DNA of 64,000 bases, taken from positions 3,038,001 through 3,102,000 of the forward strand of contig NZ_CP012590.1 of assembly GCF_001278845.1 (NCBI RefSeq), in the 5' to 3' direction. Below, piece by piece: positions 25,929 to 37,459 of the stretch (positions within the stretch are counted from its first letter, which is position 1; each line of letters starts with the position of its first letter). The notes beneath the pieces are model-generated. The model saw only the letters and a program-made list of their open reading frames with translations, was not told where the DNA came from and did not search any database. Position numbers and translations under genes: made by a program. Source of the DNA: Actinomyces sp. oral taxon 414. GTDB lineage: Bacteria; Actinomycetota; Actinomycetes; Actinomycetales; Actinomycetaceae.

Positions 25929-25929
25929 G

Positions 25930-26137
25930 GCGACGGCGCCCCGCGACCGCGATCCGGGACGAGGGTCCCAGCGGGCAGCGGAGATGGCGCTGGCGGGGCC
26001 GGAAGACGCGACGGAGACGCCGACGGCGGCGACGGAAACGACGCCGGGGACGGCGGGGACGTCGGCGGAGACGATGACGACGGGGATGCCGCCGGCGGGG
26101 GCGATGGCGGAAGGGCCCGCCGGACCACGAATGCGAA
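25930..26137. other. Low-complexity gene-free stretch
   Basis: Rich in GACGGCGAC-like triplet repeats. On the minus strand it could be read as a Pro/Ser/Ala string after a start inside the repeated promoter at 26138-26240, but nothing resembles a real protein. It may be the decayed remains of an AbiEi-like gene. Confidence 0.45.
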
Positions 26138-26240
26138 CATGTGTACAGAATCGCCCATCGAGGCCCGTCTTCGCCGAGGGGCTGTGGACGAGGGTCCGGC
26201 GGGGTGTCAGCGGCGCGGCCTGTGGAGCCCGGCTCCGCGG
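26138..26240. repeat. Repeated promoter/start region, copy B
   Basis: Similar to 19946-20059. On the minus strand GATTCT, six bases and ATG are conserved, as in the AbiEi-like gene, but no AbiEi-like protein follows. Confidence 0.6.
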
Positions 26241-26247
26241 CGCGGCC

Positions 26248-27051
26248 TCAGTCGGCCGCGAGCAGCTCCTCGACGAGGGCGGCCACCGACGGCGTCCGGC
26301 GCTCGCAGGCGGCCAGGACCTGGGCGGGCGAGCCCTCCATGGCCACGCCGTGGTCGGCCGCGACGTGCATGGGGATGTCGTTCCACGAGTCACCCACCGT
26401 CCAGGTCTCGATCGCCTCCCCCTCGTGGACGCCGCCCGGGCCGGTCAGCAGGTCGACGAGCCGGCTCAACCCCGCCCCCTTGGACGCCCCCGCCGGGACG
26501 AGGTCGAGGAAGTCCTGGTTGCGGGCGCCCTCGATGACCCCGCCCCAGCGGCGGGCGACCTCGGCCTCGATGCGGTCGGTGGCGGCGGCGTCCCCCAGGT
26601 GCAGGGGGATGCCCACGACGGCGCGGCCGGCCAGGTCCGCCGTCGTCCCGCGCCTGAACAGGGTGAGCAGATCGGTGCTCGAGCCCAGGGTGTCGTGGAG
26701 CTGGAGGTCCCCGGCGAGCGTGGTAGCGAAGATCGTGATCCGCTCCTCACGGCCCAGCACGTCCAGGACCTCCTCGACGAGGCCGTCGGGCAGGGTGCGG
26801 GCCTCGATGACCCCGGCCCGCCCGTCGGTGAGGACGGCCCCCGTGTAGAGGACCGCGTAGTCGTAGTCGACGTCGAAGCCCTCCAGGGCGCTGCGCAGCG
26901 CCGAGATGGAGCGGCCGGTGTTCATCACCAGCAGGTTGCCGGCCTCGCGCCAGCGGCGCATGGCGGCGGCGTCGGCCGGCGAGATGGCCCGGTCGAAGAC
27001 GATCGTCCCGTCGAGGTCGGTGGACAGCAACCTGCGGACTGCCCCGGTCAT
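26248..27051 (-). CDS. HAD superfamily phosphatase (Cof/sucrose-phosphatase-like)
   Basis: 267 residues. HAD motif I is LLSTDLDGTIVFDRAI (nucleophile Asp), motif II lies in LVMNTGRSISALRSAL, motif III is the Lys of PAGASKGAGL and motif IV is TWTVGDSWNDIPMHVAADHG. A C2-type cap lies between motifs II and III. The substrate is probably a phosphosugar but cannot be assigned. It begins 11 bases after nadE ends, so it is cotranscribed with it. Confidence 0.85.
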   Translation of the reverse strand: MTGAVRRLLSTDLDGTIVFDRAISPADAAAMRRWREAGNLLVMNTGRSISALRSALEGFDVDYDYAVLYTGAVLTDGRAGVIEARTLPDGLVEEVLDVLGREERITIFATTLAGDLQLHDTLGSSTDLLTLFRRGTTADLAGRAVVGIPLHLGDAAATDRIEAEVARRWGGVIEGARNQDFLDLVPAGASKGAGLSRLVDLLTGPGGVHEGEAIETWTVGDSWNDIPMHVAADHGVAMEGSPAQVLAACERRTPSVAALVEELLAAD

Positions 27052-27062
27052 CTCGGCTCCTC

Positions 27063-29186
27063 TCAGGCCTCGGGCACGTTGCGCTCGAGCTCGGCGATCC
27101 AGGCGGCGCCGGCGGCGTCGGAGGGCATGCGCCAGTCCCCGCGCGGGGACAGCGAGCCGCCCGCCACGACCTTGGGGCCGTTGGGCAGGGTGGAGCGCTT
27201 GAACTGGTTGGAGAAGAAGCGCCTGAAGAACACCAGCTCCCACTTCCTGATGGCGGCCAGGTCGTAGGCGACCCTCTCCTCCTCGGGCAGCCCGGGCGGC
27301 CAGGCGCCGGCGGAGGGGTCGGCCCAGGCCCTCTCCGCCAGGAAGGCGATGCGGCTGGGCCTGGACCCGCGCCGCAGCACGTGCCACAGGGTGAAGTCCT
27401 GCAGGGCGTAGGGGCCGATCCTCGCCTGCGTGGACTGGATGGGCTCGCCCTCGTGCGCGGGCACGAGCTCGGGGCTGATCTCGGTGCCCAGGATGTCCAG
27501 CAGCACGTCCCCGACGTCGTCGGGGAAGAGGCGCTCGGCCACCACCCAGCGGATGAGGTGCTGGATGAGGGTCTTGGGGATGCCGGCGTTGACCCCGTAG
27601 TGGGCCATCTGGTCGCCCACCCCGAAAGTGCACCAGCCCAGCGCCAGCTCGCTCAGGTCCCCGGTGCCCAGCACAATGCCGCCGCGCCGGCCCGCGATGC
27701 GGAACAGCAGGTCGGTGCGCAGGCCCGCCTGGACGTTCTCGAAGGTGACGTCGTAGACCTCCCGGCCGCGCTCGCCGCGCCCGTAGGGGTGGTCCATGGC
27801 GGCGAGCATCTGCTCGGCCAGCGGGCGGATGTCCAGTTCCTCGACGTGGCAGCCCAGCGCCCGCGCCAGGGCGAGCGCGTTCCGTTTCGTCCCGGCGCTG
27901 GTGGCGAAGCCCGGCATGGTGATGGCGTGGATGTGCTCGCGGCCCAGGCCCAGGCGGTCGACGGCGCGGGCGGCCACAATGAGGGCGTGGGTCGAGTCCA
28001 GCCCCCCGCTTACGCCGATAATGATGCGGGGGCCGCCAATGGCGCGCAGCCGCTGGACGAGGGCGGCCACCTGGATGTTGTAGGCCTCGTAGCAGTCCTG
28101 GGCCAGGCGGGCCGGGTCGTCGGGGACGAAGGGGAAGCGGTCGACGGCGCGCCGCAGGCCGATGTCGGTGCGGGGGACGGTCAGGTCGCCCCGGCCGATG
28201 CGCACGGTCCGGAAGCCGACGGCGGGGTCTGCGGGATCGGCGGGGGCGCCGTCGGCACCGGGGCGCAGGAGGACCCGGCGGTTGTCCTCGAAGGAGCCCT
28301 GGCGCACCCGCTCGGCGAGCAGACCCTCGATGTCGACGTCGACGACCGTGGCGCGGGCGCCCTCGGCGAAGCGCTCGGTGGCGCCCAGCGGCTCGCCGTT
28401 CTCGTAAACGAGGGTCTGCCCGTCCCAGGCCAGGTCCGTGGAGGACTCCCCCTGCCCGGCGGCGGCGAAGACGTAGGCGGCCAGGTTCCGCGAGCTGGAG
28501 GCCCGGACCAGCAGCTCGCGGTCCTCGGCCCGCCCCACGGTGACGGGCGATCCGGACAGGTTGACCAGGACCGTGGCGCCCGCCAGCGCCGCCAGGGACG
28601 AGGGCGGCACGGGCACCCACATGTCCTCGCAGACCTCGGCGTGGAAGATCAGGCCCGGCACGTCGTCGACCCCGAACAGCAGGCCGGTGCCGAAGGGGAC
28701 GCGCACGCCGTTGATGTCGATGCGGTCGACTCCGGCGCCGGCCCCGCAGGCGAAGTGCCGCTTCTCGTAGAACTCGCGGTAGGCGGGCGGGTAGGACTTG
28801 GGGGCGACGCCGCGCACCGCCCCGCCGGCGATGACGACGGCGCAGTTGAACAGGCGCCCGCCCTCCCGCAGGGGGGCGCCCACGACGACCGCCGGCAGGA
28901 ACCCGGCCGAGGCGGCGCGGATGGTCTCGATGGCGGCCAGGGTCTCGGAGAGCAGGACGTCGGACAGGAGGAGGTCGTCAATGGAGTAGCCGGTCAGGCC
29001 CAGTTCGGGGAAGACGGCCAGGCACACGCCGTCGTCGCCCAGGTCGCGGGCCCGTTCGATCACGGCGGCCGCGTTGGCGGCCGGATCGGCCAGGGTCACG
29101 GGCAGGGTGACGGCGGCCACGCGCGCGAAGCCCTGGTCGTAGGCGGAGCGGAACTCGATGTCGGGCGCGGCGCTGGCCTGTGTCAT
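27063..29186 (-). CDS. nadE: Glutamine-dependent NAD+ synthetase
   Basis: 707 residues in two domains. The N-terminal nitrilase-type glutaminase has Glu in VFPELGLTGYSIDDLL, Lys in PKSYPPAYREFYEKRHF and Cys in FHAEVCEDMWVPVPPSS. The C-terminal synthetase has the ATP pyrophosphatase loop IIIGVSGGLDSTHALIV. It converts deamido-NAD to NAD using ammonia from glutamine. The length suits the long actinobacterial form. The start at 29186 follows GGAGGA. First gene of a two-gene unit with the HAD phosphatase. Confidence 0.95.
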   Translation of the reverse strand: MTQASAAPDIEFRSAYDQGFARVAAVTLPVTLADPAANAAAVIERARDLGDDGVCLAVFPELGLTGYSIDDLLLSDVLLSETLAAIETIRAASAGFLPAVVVGAPLREGGRLFNCAVVIAGGAVRGVAPKSYPPAYREFYEKRHFACGAGAGVDRIDINGVRVPFGTGLLFGVDDVPGLIFHAEVCEDMWVPVPPSSLAALAGATVLVNLSGSPVTVGRAEDRELLVRASSSRNLAAYVFAAAGQGESSTDLAWDGQTLVYENGEPLGATERFAEGARATVVDVDIEGLLAERVRQGSFEDNRRVLLRPGADGAPADPADPAVGFRTVRIGRGDLTVPRTDIGLRRAVDRFPFVPDDPARLAQDCYEAYNIQVAALVQRLRAIGGPRIIIGVSGGLDSTHALIVAARAVDRLGLGREHIHAITMPGFATSAGTKRNALALARALGCHVEELDIRPLAEQMLAAMDHPYGRGERGREVYDVTFENVQAGLRTDLLFRIAGRRGGIVLGTGDLSELALGWCTFGVGDQMAHYGVNAGIPKTLIQHLIRWVVAERLFPDDVGDVLLDILGTEISPELVPAHEGEPIQSTQARIGPYALQDFTLWHVLRRGSRPSRIAFLAERAWADPSAGAWPPGLPEEERVAYDLAAIRKWELVFFRRFFSNQFKRSTLPNGPKVVAGGSLSPRGDWRMPSDAAGAAWIAELERNVPEA

Positions 29187-29242
29187 GGCGCGATCCTCCC
29201 ACGTCGGGGGCGCGGGCGGGGCATGAGGGGCATGATCGGATT

Positions 29243-30121
29243 ATGAGCGCCGACGCCGGCCCCCGCCCCGACCTCCCGGTCGGCTGGCCCCCCGCCCCGT
29301 GCCCGCACCCGACCGCGCCGGGCACCCGGATCGTCCTCGCCCACCGCGGCGCGCGCGCCCTCGCCCCGGAGAACACGCTGGCGGCCCTGCGCGCCGCCGC
29401 GCGGGCCGGGGCCCGGTGGGTCGAGATCGACGTCGACGTCATCGGCGACGGCACCGTCATCGTCATCCACGACTCGAGCCTGGACCGGACCACCGACCGC
29501 ACCGGCTCCTACTACCGCCTGCGCGCCGCCGACCTGCCGGCCATCGACGCCGGCTCCTGGTTCCGGGCCGAGGACGGGTCGCGCCCCTTCGCCGGGGAGG
29601 GCCTGCCGACCCTGGCGGACGCGCTCGACGTCGTCGCTCAGACCGCGATGAGCGTCAATGTCGAGCTCAAGTCCTGCCAGGCGGGGGCCGCGGCCTGCCG
29701 CCGCCTGGTCGACGACGTGGCGGCGCAGCTCGACGCCCTGGCCGAGCGGGCCCCGGCCTCGCAGGCGCTCGTCTCCTCCTTCAATCCGCTCCTGCTGGAA
29801 CGGATGGGGCGGCGCCGGCCCGAGGCGGCCCTGGCACTGCTGACCGGGGCGGGGGCGCTCGGCGACGACTGGCGCTCCCGCGCCGAGATGCTGGGGGCGC
29901 GGGCCGTCCACCCGGCGCAGGCGGGCCTGGACCGCGAGCGCGTGGAGGAGATGCGGGCGCTGGGCTACGGCGTCAACGTGTGGACGGTCAACACCCGCGA
30001 GCGCGCCGTCGAGCTCTTCGACTGGGGCGCGACGGGGATCTTCACCGACCGGGTGCACGAGCTCGGGGGGCTCGGCGACGGCGGCGATCGGGCGGCGGAA
30101 ACGGCCGCCGACAAAAGATGA
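29243..30121 (+). CDS. Glycerophosphodiester phosphodiesterase family protein
   Basis: 292 residues. The catalytic and metal-binding GDPD motifs are VLAHRGARALAPENTLAALR, WVEIDVDVIGDGTVIVIHD and SVNVELKS, with VNVWTVNTRE near the end. It hydrolyses glycerophosphodiesters to glycerol-3-phosphate and an alcohol. No signal peptide is seen, so it is probably cytoplasmic. CATGAT stands six bases before ATG 29243, suggesting leaderless expression divergent from nadE. Confidence 0.9.
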   Translation: MSADAGPRPDLPVGWPPAPCPHPTAPGTRIVLAHRGARALAPENTLAALRAAARAGARWVEIDVDVIGDGTVIVIHDSSLDRTTDRTGSYYRLRAADLPAIDAGSWFRAEDGSRPFAGEGLPTLADALDVVAQTAMSVNVELKSCQAGAAACRRLVDDVAAQLDALAERAPASQALVSSFNPLLLERMGRRRPEAALALLTGAGALGDDWRSRAEMLGARAVHPAQAGLDRERVEEMRALGYGVNVWTVNTRERAVELFDWGATGIFTDRVHELGGLGDGGDRAAETAADKR

Positions 30122-30318
30122 CGAAGGTCACGTTCTTGGTTCGAGGGGGCGGTCAGGCGCGTCGCCCCCTCGTCCGCCGACCGGACCCGGGCCCGGATTG
30201 TGGCGTGAAATCGCGGTTCTGCGCAGTCACAAGAAGTTCCAAGACTCCTCGGGGGCGGGGCCGTGACCTTCCCGGAGCCAATCTGTCATCATCTTGAGAC
30301 CTGAAAAGGGCTTTTATG

Positions 30319-30348
30319 GTGACTCGAGGGCTCGCGGACCAGTATGAT
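30319..30348 (+). promoter_or_regulatory. Promoter of a putative small RNA
   Basis: TATGAT at 30343-30348 is a near-perfect -10; GTGACT at 30319-30324 could be the -35, 18 bases away. Transcription would start near 30353-30356, exactly where the paired RNA structure begins. No open reading frame with a ribosome site follows. Confidence 0.5.
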
Positions 30349-30352
30349 GATG

Positions 30353-30485
30353 CCTGTTGGAACGCACTCGGCACGAGGGGATCAGGGACCCCGTTGACCT
30401 GCCGGGGCGTTCGGGGAAGCCGCGATTCAGGGACCGCGCCCCCGAGCCCAACAGGAGGCCCCGCACCGGTGGTGCGGGGCCTCGC
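30353..30485 (+). ncRNA. Putative structured small RNA, about 130 nt
   Basis: The ends CCTGTTGG (30353-30360) and CCAACAGG (30448-30455) pair, and CTCGG with CCGAG close a second stem. Two inner hairpins carry nearly the same loop, ATCAGGGAC and ATTCAGGGACC. A terminator hairpin follows at once. It does not match tRNA, SRP RNA, tmRNA or 6S RNA features that I know. The remaining sequence between 30122 and 30650 shows no gene. Confidence 0.45.
30456..30482 (+). terminator. Terminator of the putative small RNA
   Basis: Perfect 12-bp stem (AGGCCCCGCACC with its complement), 3-base loop, followed by CGCCCCTTCTT. Confidence 0.7.
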
Positions 30486-30652
30486 CCCTTCTTCGCGGCC
30501 ACTCTGGTCCTCGCGCCCCTGCGCGCCGGCCCCGCGGGCCCCTGCCGGCCCCGCCCTCCCGCCGCCGGGGCGGGAGGGCGAGCAGGAGGGCCCGGCGGGC
30601 CCGGCCGTTACGGCCACTCCCGCTGGAGGGTTATCGGCGTGAACGTGGCGCT

Positions 30653-31351
30653 TTAGGCGGCGGGCTCGGGCTCGAGCCGCCACTGGCGCCTCAGGCCCTC
30701 GATGTAGAGGCGGACCTCCGCCGCCATGTCCGTCCCGAGGGACTCGCGGGCCGTCGTGTGCGGCGTCGTGGCGCACAGCCACTGGATCTGCAGGCCGTCG
30801 CTGAGCGCCGTCAGTGTCCGGGCGATGAGGCGCGAGGGCGCGTCGGGGCGCACGGTCCCGGCCTCCTTGCCCCGCTCGAAGGCCCTTTCGAACATCTCCA
30901 CGGTGCCCGCCAGGTGCCCGGCCATCCAGGCGTGCGCGGGATGGTCGGCGTCGAGGACGGACACCGCGGTCGCGGTGTAGATCGCCACGAGCTCGCGATG
31001 GCGGGCGTTGTGCTCGACGAGCCGCACGAAGGCGTCCAGGAGCAGCCACGGGTCCTCGGTGTCCCCCTTCCGGAGGATCCGGGAGCCGGCCTGCCGGTCG
31101 CGGCGTTCCAGGACCTGGGCGAACAGGGCCCCCTTGGAGGAGAAGTGGTGCAGCAGGCCCGCCTTGGAGATGTCCGCGGCGTCGGCGACGTCGGCCAGGG
31201 AGGTGCCCGCGTAGCCGCGCGCGCCGAACAGGGCCACGGCCTCGTTGAGGATCCGCTCGCGCTTGTCCTCGCTGCCGGTGGGGGGCCGGCCGGGTCCGCG
31301 CCGCTGGGGCGCGGGGGTTGATGAGACGATGGACTCGGACGGGAGACTCAT
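30653..31351 (-). CDS. TetR/AcrR family transcriptional regulator
   Basis: 232 residues. The N-terminal HTH reads ILNEAVALFGARGYAGTSLA and DVADAADISKAGLLHHFSSK, the TetR pattern. The helical C-terminal domain, presumably ligand-binding, is unassigned. The ATG at 31351 has CACAAT exactly six bases upstream, so it was preferred over longer starts. The neighbour upstream is a divergent lipoprotein gene, the most obvious regulatory target. Confidence 0.88.
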   Translation of the reverse strand: MSLPSESIVSSTPAPQRRGPGRPPTGSEDKRERILNEAVALFGARGYAGTSLADVADAADISKAGLLHHFSSKGALFAQVLERRDRQAGSRILRKGDTEDPWLLLDAFVRLVEHNARHRELVAIYTATAVSVLDADHPAHAWMAGHLAGTVEMFERAFERGKEAGTVRPDAPSRLIARTLTALSDGLQIQWLCATTPHTTARESLGTDMAAEVRLYIEGLRRQWRLEPEPAA

Positions 31352-31641
31352 ACCGGCATTGTGGCATCCGCCGGCCGGGCCGCCGCCGGGGCGCGCCTGC
31401 GCCCCGGCGCGCCCCGGCGGCGGACACGCCGGCGCCCGCGGGCTCCGGCGGGCGCGCTCTCCGGCCACGGACACGCCCGCCCCTCATAACGGGGCGTACC
31501 TTTAGAGATGGGGAGCGCTCTCCAACCTCCGACCACGGACACGCCCGCGGCCCTCGCACCGCGAGCCTGGATGCGCCCCTATGGTGGGGGCTCGTTCGCG
31601 TCGTCGCCTCGGCGCATCCCTGACCTCCAGGAGGAATGATC

Positions 31642-32301
31642 ATGTCCACGCCGATCAGTCGCAGACTCCTCGCCGCTCCGGTCGCACTCCTGCTCGCAGC
31701 TGGGCTCCTCGCCGGCTGCGACGACAACGTCCCCACCATCGCGACCTCGGGCCCCGGCAGCACCGCCCCGGACGCGACCGCCGGGAGCGCCGCCCCGCCC
31801 TCCGAGGGCGCGAGCACGCCCCCGGCCTCCGACGACGCCACCGAGTGGCCCCCGCCGCCGACCTCCACCCCGCTGCCGGAGCCCACCGGGAGCCCCACGA
31901 CCGATCCCGCCCTCGAGGAGGCCTGGTCGACCGCCGCCCGGGCGATCGCCGACGACGACTCCGCCGCCTTCCTCACCGTGGCGACCCAGGGCGTCTACGA
32001 CAAGATGACCACCGATCAGCAGTCCGTCAGGACCACCTTCAACGACTGGGACATGATGGGGGCCCGGTGGTCCAAGTTCGGGGTGAACAACCCCCAGGTC
32101 GAGGTGACGGCCGGCTCGTGCACGCAGGGGGCGGAGCCCCCCTCGGCCCAGGACTCGGAGGGCTCCCCCACGGTGACCTGCCGCCTCAACTTCACCAACG
32201 ACGCCGGCGGGGCGCCAGACAAGACGATGGGCCTGTTCTACCTGCAGCGCAACGAGAACGGCTCCTGGACGATCGTCGGCTACCTCCGCCAGTACATGTG
32301 A
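31642..32301 (+). CDS. Predicted lipoprotein with Pro/Thr/Ser-rich linker
   Basis: 219 residues. The signal peptide RRLLAAPVALLLAAGLLAGC ends in a lipobox, so it is likely anchored outside the membrane. A Pro/Ser/Thr linker (about residues 30-90) leads to a domain of about 120 residues with two cysteines, probably an NTF2-like or DUF4878-type fold judging by its shape (TAARAIADDDSAAFLTVA, then ENGSWTIVGYLRQYM). The ATG at 31642 is chosen because AGGAGG is seven bases away; the ATG at 31636 is too close. Confidence 0.7.
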   Translation: MSTPISRRLLAAPVALLLAAGLLAGCDDNVPTIATSGPGSTAPDATAGSAAPPSEGASTPPASDDATEWPPPPTSTPLPEPTGSPTTDPALEEAWSTAARAIADDDSAAFLTVATQGVYDKMTTDQQSVRTTFNDWDMMGARWSKFGVNNPQVEVTAGSCTQGAEPPSAQDSEGSPTVTCRLNFTNDAGGAPDKTMGLFYLQRNENGSWTIVGYLRQYM

Positions 32302-32344
32302 ACCGGGGCGCCCGCGCCCCGGGAGAGGACGCGGGCGCGAAAAG

Positions 32345-32386
32345 AGCCGGCCCGGGCCCCCACTTCCGGGGGCCCGGGCCGGCTCA
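32345..32386. terminator. Bidirectional hairpin terminator between lipoprotein and clpB
   Basis: Perfect 18-bp stem (32345-32362 with 32369-32386) and a 6-base loop ACTTCC. AAAAG precedes the stem, which gives a U-run on the clpB transcript. Confidence 0.8.
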
Positions 32387-32430
32387 GGCGGCTCAGGCGG
32401 AGCCGGCGGACTCCAGCGGACTCAGCCGGC

Positions 32431-35106
<2,676 letters not shown>

Positions 35107-35191
35107 ATATATGGGACCTCCTTGACGTGTTCATGACGGCCGGGTCCCGGCGCGGGGCCCCGGCGTCTCTGTGGAATCCAACCCCGACAGA

Positions 35192-35212
35192 GTTGAGTCT
35201 ATTCCGCTCAAC
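35192..35212. promoter_or_regulatory. HAIR-like HspR operator upstream of clpB
   Basis: GTTGAGT, seven bases, GCTCAAC. The HAIR consensus is CTTGAGT-N7-ACTCAAG, so the spacing is exact and two outer bases differ symmetrically. Confidence 0.75.
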
Positions 35213-35275
35213 TTTACCGAAGGCCCTGTGACCCGAACCACGCACCCCTTGACGAACTCGACTCCGAGGCGGACC

Positions 35276-35307
35276 ATATCGACTATCGATGCATCGATCA
35301 TCGATAT
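35276..35307. promoter_or_regulatory. 32-bp near-perfect palindrome upstream of the DUF2975/XRE pair
   Basis: Centred on ATCGATGCATCGAT with outer arms ATATCGA and TCGATAT; 28 of 32 positions are self-complementary. It lies 37 bases before the DUF2975 start, with TTGACG at 35249-35254 as a possible -35. It is a likely site for the XRE protein encoded by the second gene. Confidence 0.6.
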
Positions 35308-35343
35308 GCTCACCGGCGCCCCGCCCCGACGAGGAGGATCGTC

Positions 35344-36156
35344 ATGGCACGCAGTCGAGGACCCGCCGCGGACCAGGCCCCCGGAGCGAGCGAGCGCGCT
35401 CGCACGAATGCGGACACCGGGCCCCCGGACTCCCCCGACCCGGGCGGCGCGGAGGAGGGCGGGGCCCGCCGCGATCCGCCGTGGTGGGACACGAACGACT
35501 TCGCCCTCATCGTCCTGGCCGCCGTCCCCGCACTGGGATTCATCGGCTACGGCCTCGCCCCGCTCCTGCGCACGCTGGCCACCATGGTCCGCACCGGGAC
35601 CGTGCCCGCCCGGGTCGCGGACCTGCCGCTCGACGCCGTCGGCGCCGGGGCCGCGGGCATCCGGCCGCACGTGGACGGCGGGAGCGCCGAGCTCCTGGTC
35701 ACGCTCACCGACGTCTCCGCCCTCTGGGTGGGGCTCCTCGTCATCGCCAACGCGATCGGTATCGCACTCGTCGTCGTCGCACTCGTGGCCGTTGCGCGCC
35801 TGGCCCTGAGCGTCCACGGACTGCGCCCCGCCACCTGGCCGCAGGTGGTGCACCGCTCGCGGGTCATGCGCTGGACGATCACCGCGGCCTTCGTCTGGTT
35901 CTGGCTCGTCCAGCACGATCCCCTCGCCCGGGTCCTCGAACGGTCCGCGCAGGGCTCCGAGCTGCTCGACCGCCTGCCCGAGGGCGCCGACCTCCTCCTG
36001 CAGGGCTCGTTCGGCTTCGGCCCCTTCCTCACCGCCGCCCTGGCGACCTGGCTCGTCGACCTGCTCATCACGGCCCTCGACCGCTCCGCCCGCGCCGCCA
36101 CGGCGCTGCGGATCGAGAACACCGAACTGCGCAGTCAGACCGAGGGACTCGTATGA
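35344..36156 (+). CDS. DUF2975-like membrane protein
   Basis: 270 residues. After about 50 disordered N-terminal residues come four hydrophobic helices (NDFALIVLAAVPALGFIGYG, SALWVGLLVIANAIGIALVV, WTITAAFVWFWLV and FGPFLTAALATWLVDLLITA). The topology and the overlapping small XRE gene are typical of DUF2975 plus YozG-type pairs. Function unknown. GAGGAGG stands upstream of ATG 35344. Confidence 0.7.
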   Translation: MARSRGPAADQAPGASERARTNADTGPPDSPDPGGAEEGGARRDPPWWDTNDFALIVLAAVPALGFIGYGLAPLLRTLATMVRTGTVPARVADLPLDAVGAGAAGIRPHVDGGSAELLVTLTDVSALWVGLLVIANAIGIALVVVALVAVARLALSVHGLRPATWPQVVHRSRVMRWTITAAFVWFWLVQHDPLARVLERSAQGSELLDRLPEGADLLLQGSFGFGPFLTAALATWLVDLLITALDRSARAATALRIENTELRSQTEGLV

Positions 36157-36452
36157 CGCCCGGGCAGCACCCCGAGCTGAACGGGGGGACGCCATCGCAG
36201 GATCCGGGGGCGCGGGTGGTCTGCCACCTCGACCGGCTCCTGGAGGCGCGCGCACTGACCCTCGTCGAGCTCTCCGAGCGCGCGGGCATCACCGCCGTCA
36301 ACCTCTCGGTGCTCAAGAACGACCGCGCCAGGGCCATCCGCTTCTCCACCCTCGTCGCCGTCTGCCGGGCCCTGGACTGCGGCGTCGGAGACCTCCTCGA
36401 GATCATTCCTGCGCAATCGCGTTCTTCACGACGGCGATCCGGGGTAGGATGA
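36153..36452 (+). CDS. XRE family helix-turn-helix regulator (YozG-like)
   Basis: 99 residues. The HTH reads ALTLVELSERAGITAVNLSV and LKNDRARAIRFSTLVAVCRA, then LDCGVGDLLEI, the Cro/CI-type pattern of small YozG-like proteins. Its ATG overlaps the DUF2975 stop (ATGA), so the two are translationally coupled. The upstream palindrome suggests autoregulation. Confidence 0.85.
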   Translation: MTPGQHPELNGGTPSQDPGARVVCHLDRLLEARALTLVELSERAGITAVNLSVLKNDRARAIRFSTLVAVCRALDCGVGDLLEIIPAQSRSSRRRSGVG

Positions 36453-36526
36453 CGGCGTTCCTGTGATCCACGACTCGGTCACCGGGCGCCCCGCGGCACC
36501 GGCACCGGGAGCCCAAGGAGGGCATG

Positions 36527-37309
36527 ATGCGCCGTCCCCGTTCCTCTCTCGTCGCGGCACTGCTGGGCGCCTGCCTCATCCTGGGCGCCTGCAACCAGGG
36601 CGGATCCACCGAATCCTCCGAGACCGACGAACCCGCCGCGACCGCCACCACGGCCGCGCAGAGCCGAGCCAGCAGCAGCGCCCCCGGAGTGAGCGTCCGC
36701 CGCAGAACCGACAGCCCCGCCCCGCCGTCGCCGCGCCCGTCGCCCTCGCCCACGGCCTCGCCATCCGCCCGCTCCAAGCCCTCCGCCACCCCGGCGCCGC
36801 CGGCGGCCCCCCCGGCCGGCTATGTGAGCGTCGGCGCCCCCACGGCCGGAATCACCTTCGCCGTCCCGGCGGACTGGAGCGCGTACAACACCTTCGACGA
36901 CGCCACGAACCAGGAGATCGCCAACCACCTGGAGACCGACGTCACATCGATCCAGAACTCCACGCGGCTCATGGACCTCATGACCCTGGCCCCGGCCCGC
37001 GACTCCCTGGGCGTCATGGAGGGCGTGTTCTGCATGAAGCTGGTCCTCGCGCTGGACGCCACGACGATCGAGAGCGCCGTGCGCAAGTCCGCCGCCGACA
37101 GCGGCGGGAACGTGGACGTCTTCACGAGCGTGGAGTCGGCCAACGGCACCATCTACTACGGCATTATCTCCTCGTCCGACAACTACGCGCTGGTCGGCCG
37201 TGTCTACCTGCCGAACCCGAACGGCAGCTACGCCACCACCTACGTCTACGCCTCGTCGACCGAGCGCGTCCAGGAGCTGATCTCGGTCATCGCCACCACT
37301 TTGCGCTGA
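36527..37309 (+). CDS. Predicted lipoprotein with Ser/Pro-rich linker
   Basis: 260 residues. The signal LVAALLGACLILGAC ends in a lipobox cysteine. Residues 25-95 are low-complexity Ser/Pro/Ala/Thr. The C-terminal domain (AGITFAVPADWSAYNTFDD to the end) resembles the PsbP-like or LpqN-type folds seen in actinobacterial lipoproteins, an inference from the PADW region only. AAGGAGG lies five bases before ATG 36527, which is therefore chosen over ATG 36524. Confidence 0.65.
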   Translation: MRRPRSSLVAALLGACLILGACNQGGSTESSETDEPAATATTAAQSRASSSAPGVSVRRRTDSPAPPSPRPSPSPTASPSARSKPSATPAPPAAPPAGYVSVGAPTAGITFAVPADWSAYNTFDDATNQEIANHLETDVTSIQNSTRLMDLMTLAPARDSLGVMEGVFCMKLVLALDATTIESAVRKSAADSGGNVDVFTSVESANGTIYYGIISSSDNYALVGRVYLPNPNGSYATTYVYASSTERVQELISVIATTLR

Positions 37310-37459
37310 TGGCCCCGCGTCCTGCGGCAATGCGCCGCCCCCGCTGAGCGGATCGCCGGCATTATCATCGCCGCCGGCTACCCGCCGTCGTCCGATCGTG
37401 CCATGATTCATCCAGGCCGACGCCGACCGGCGCCGCGCACCCCGACGAGAGGAGACGAC

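Noticed and set aside
29187..29242. Ribosome site for the glycerophosphodiesterase gene
   Set aside because: No purine-rich site at a suitable distance; the CATGAT box six bases before the ATG is the better explanation.
30353..30485. SRP RNA, tmRNA or 6S RNA identity for the structured RNA
   Set aside because: The SRP apical motif GGAAGGNAGCA, a tmRNA tRNA-like domain and the 6S central bubble pattern are not present.
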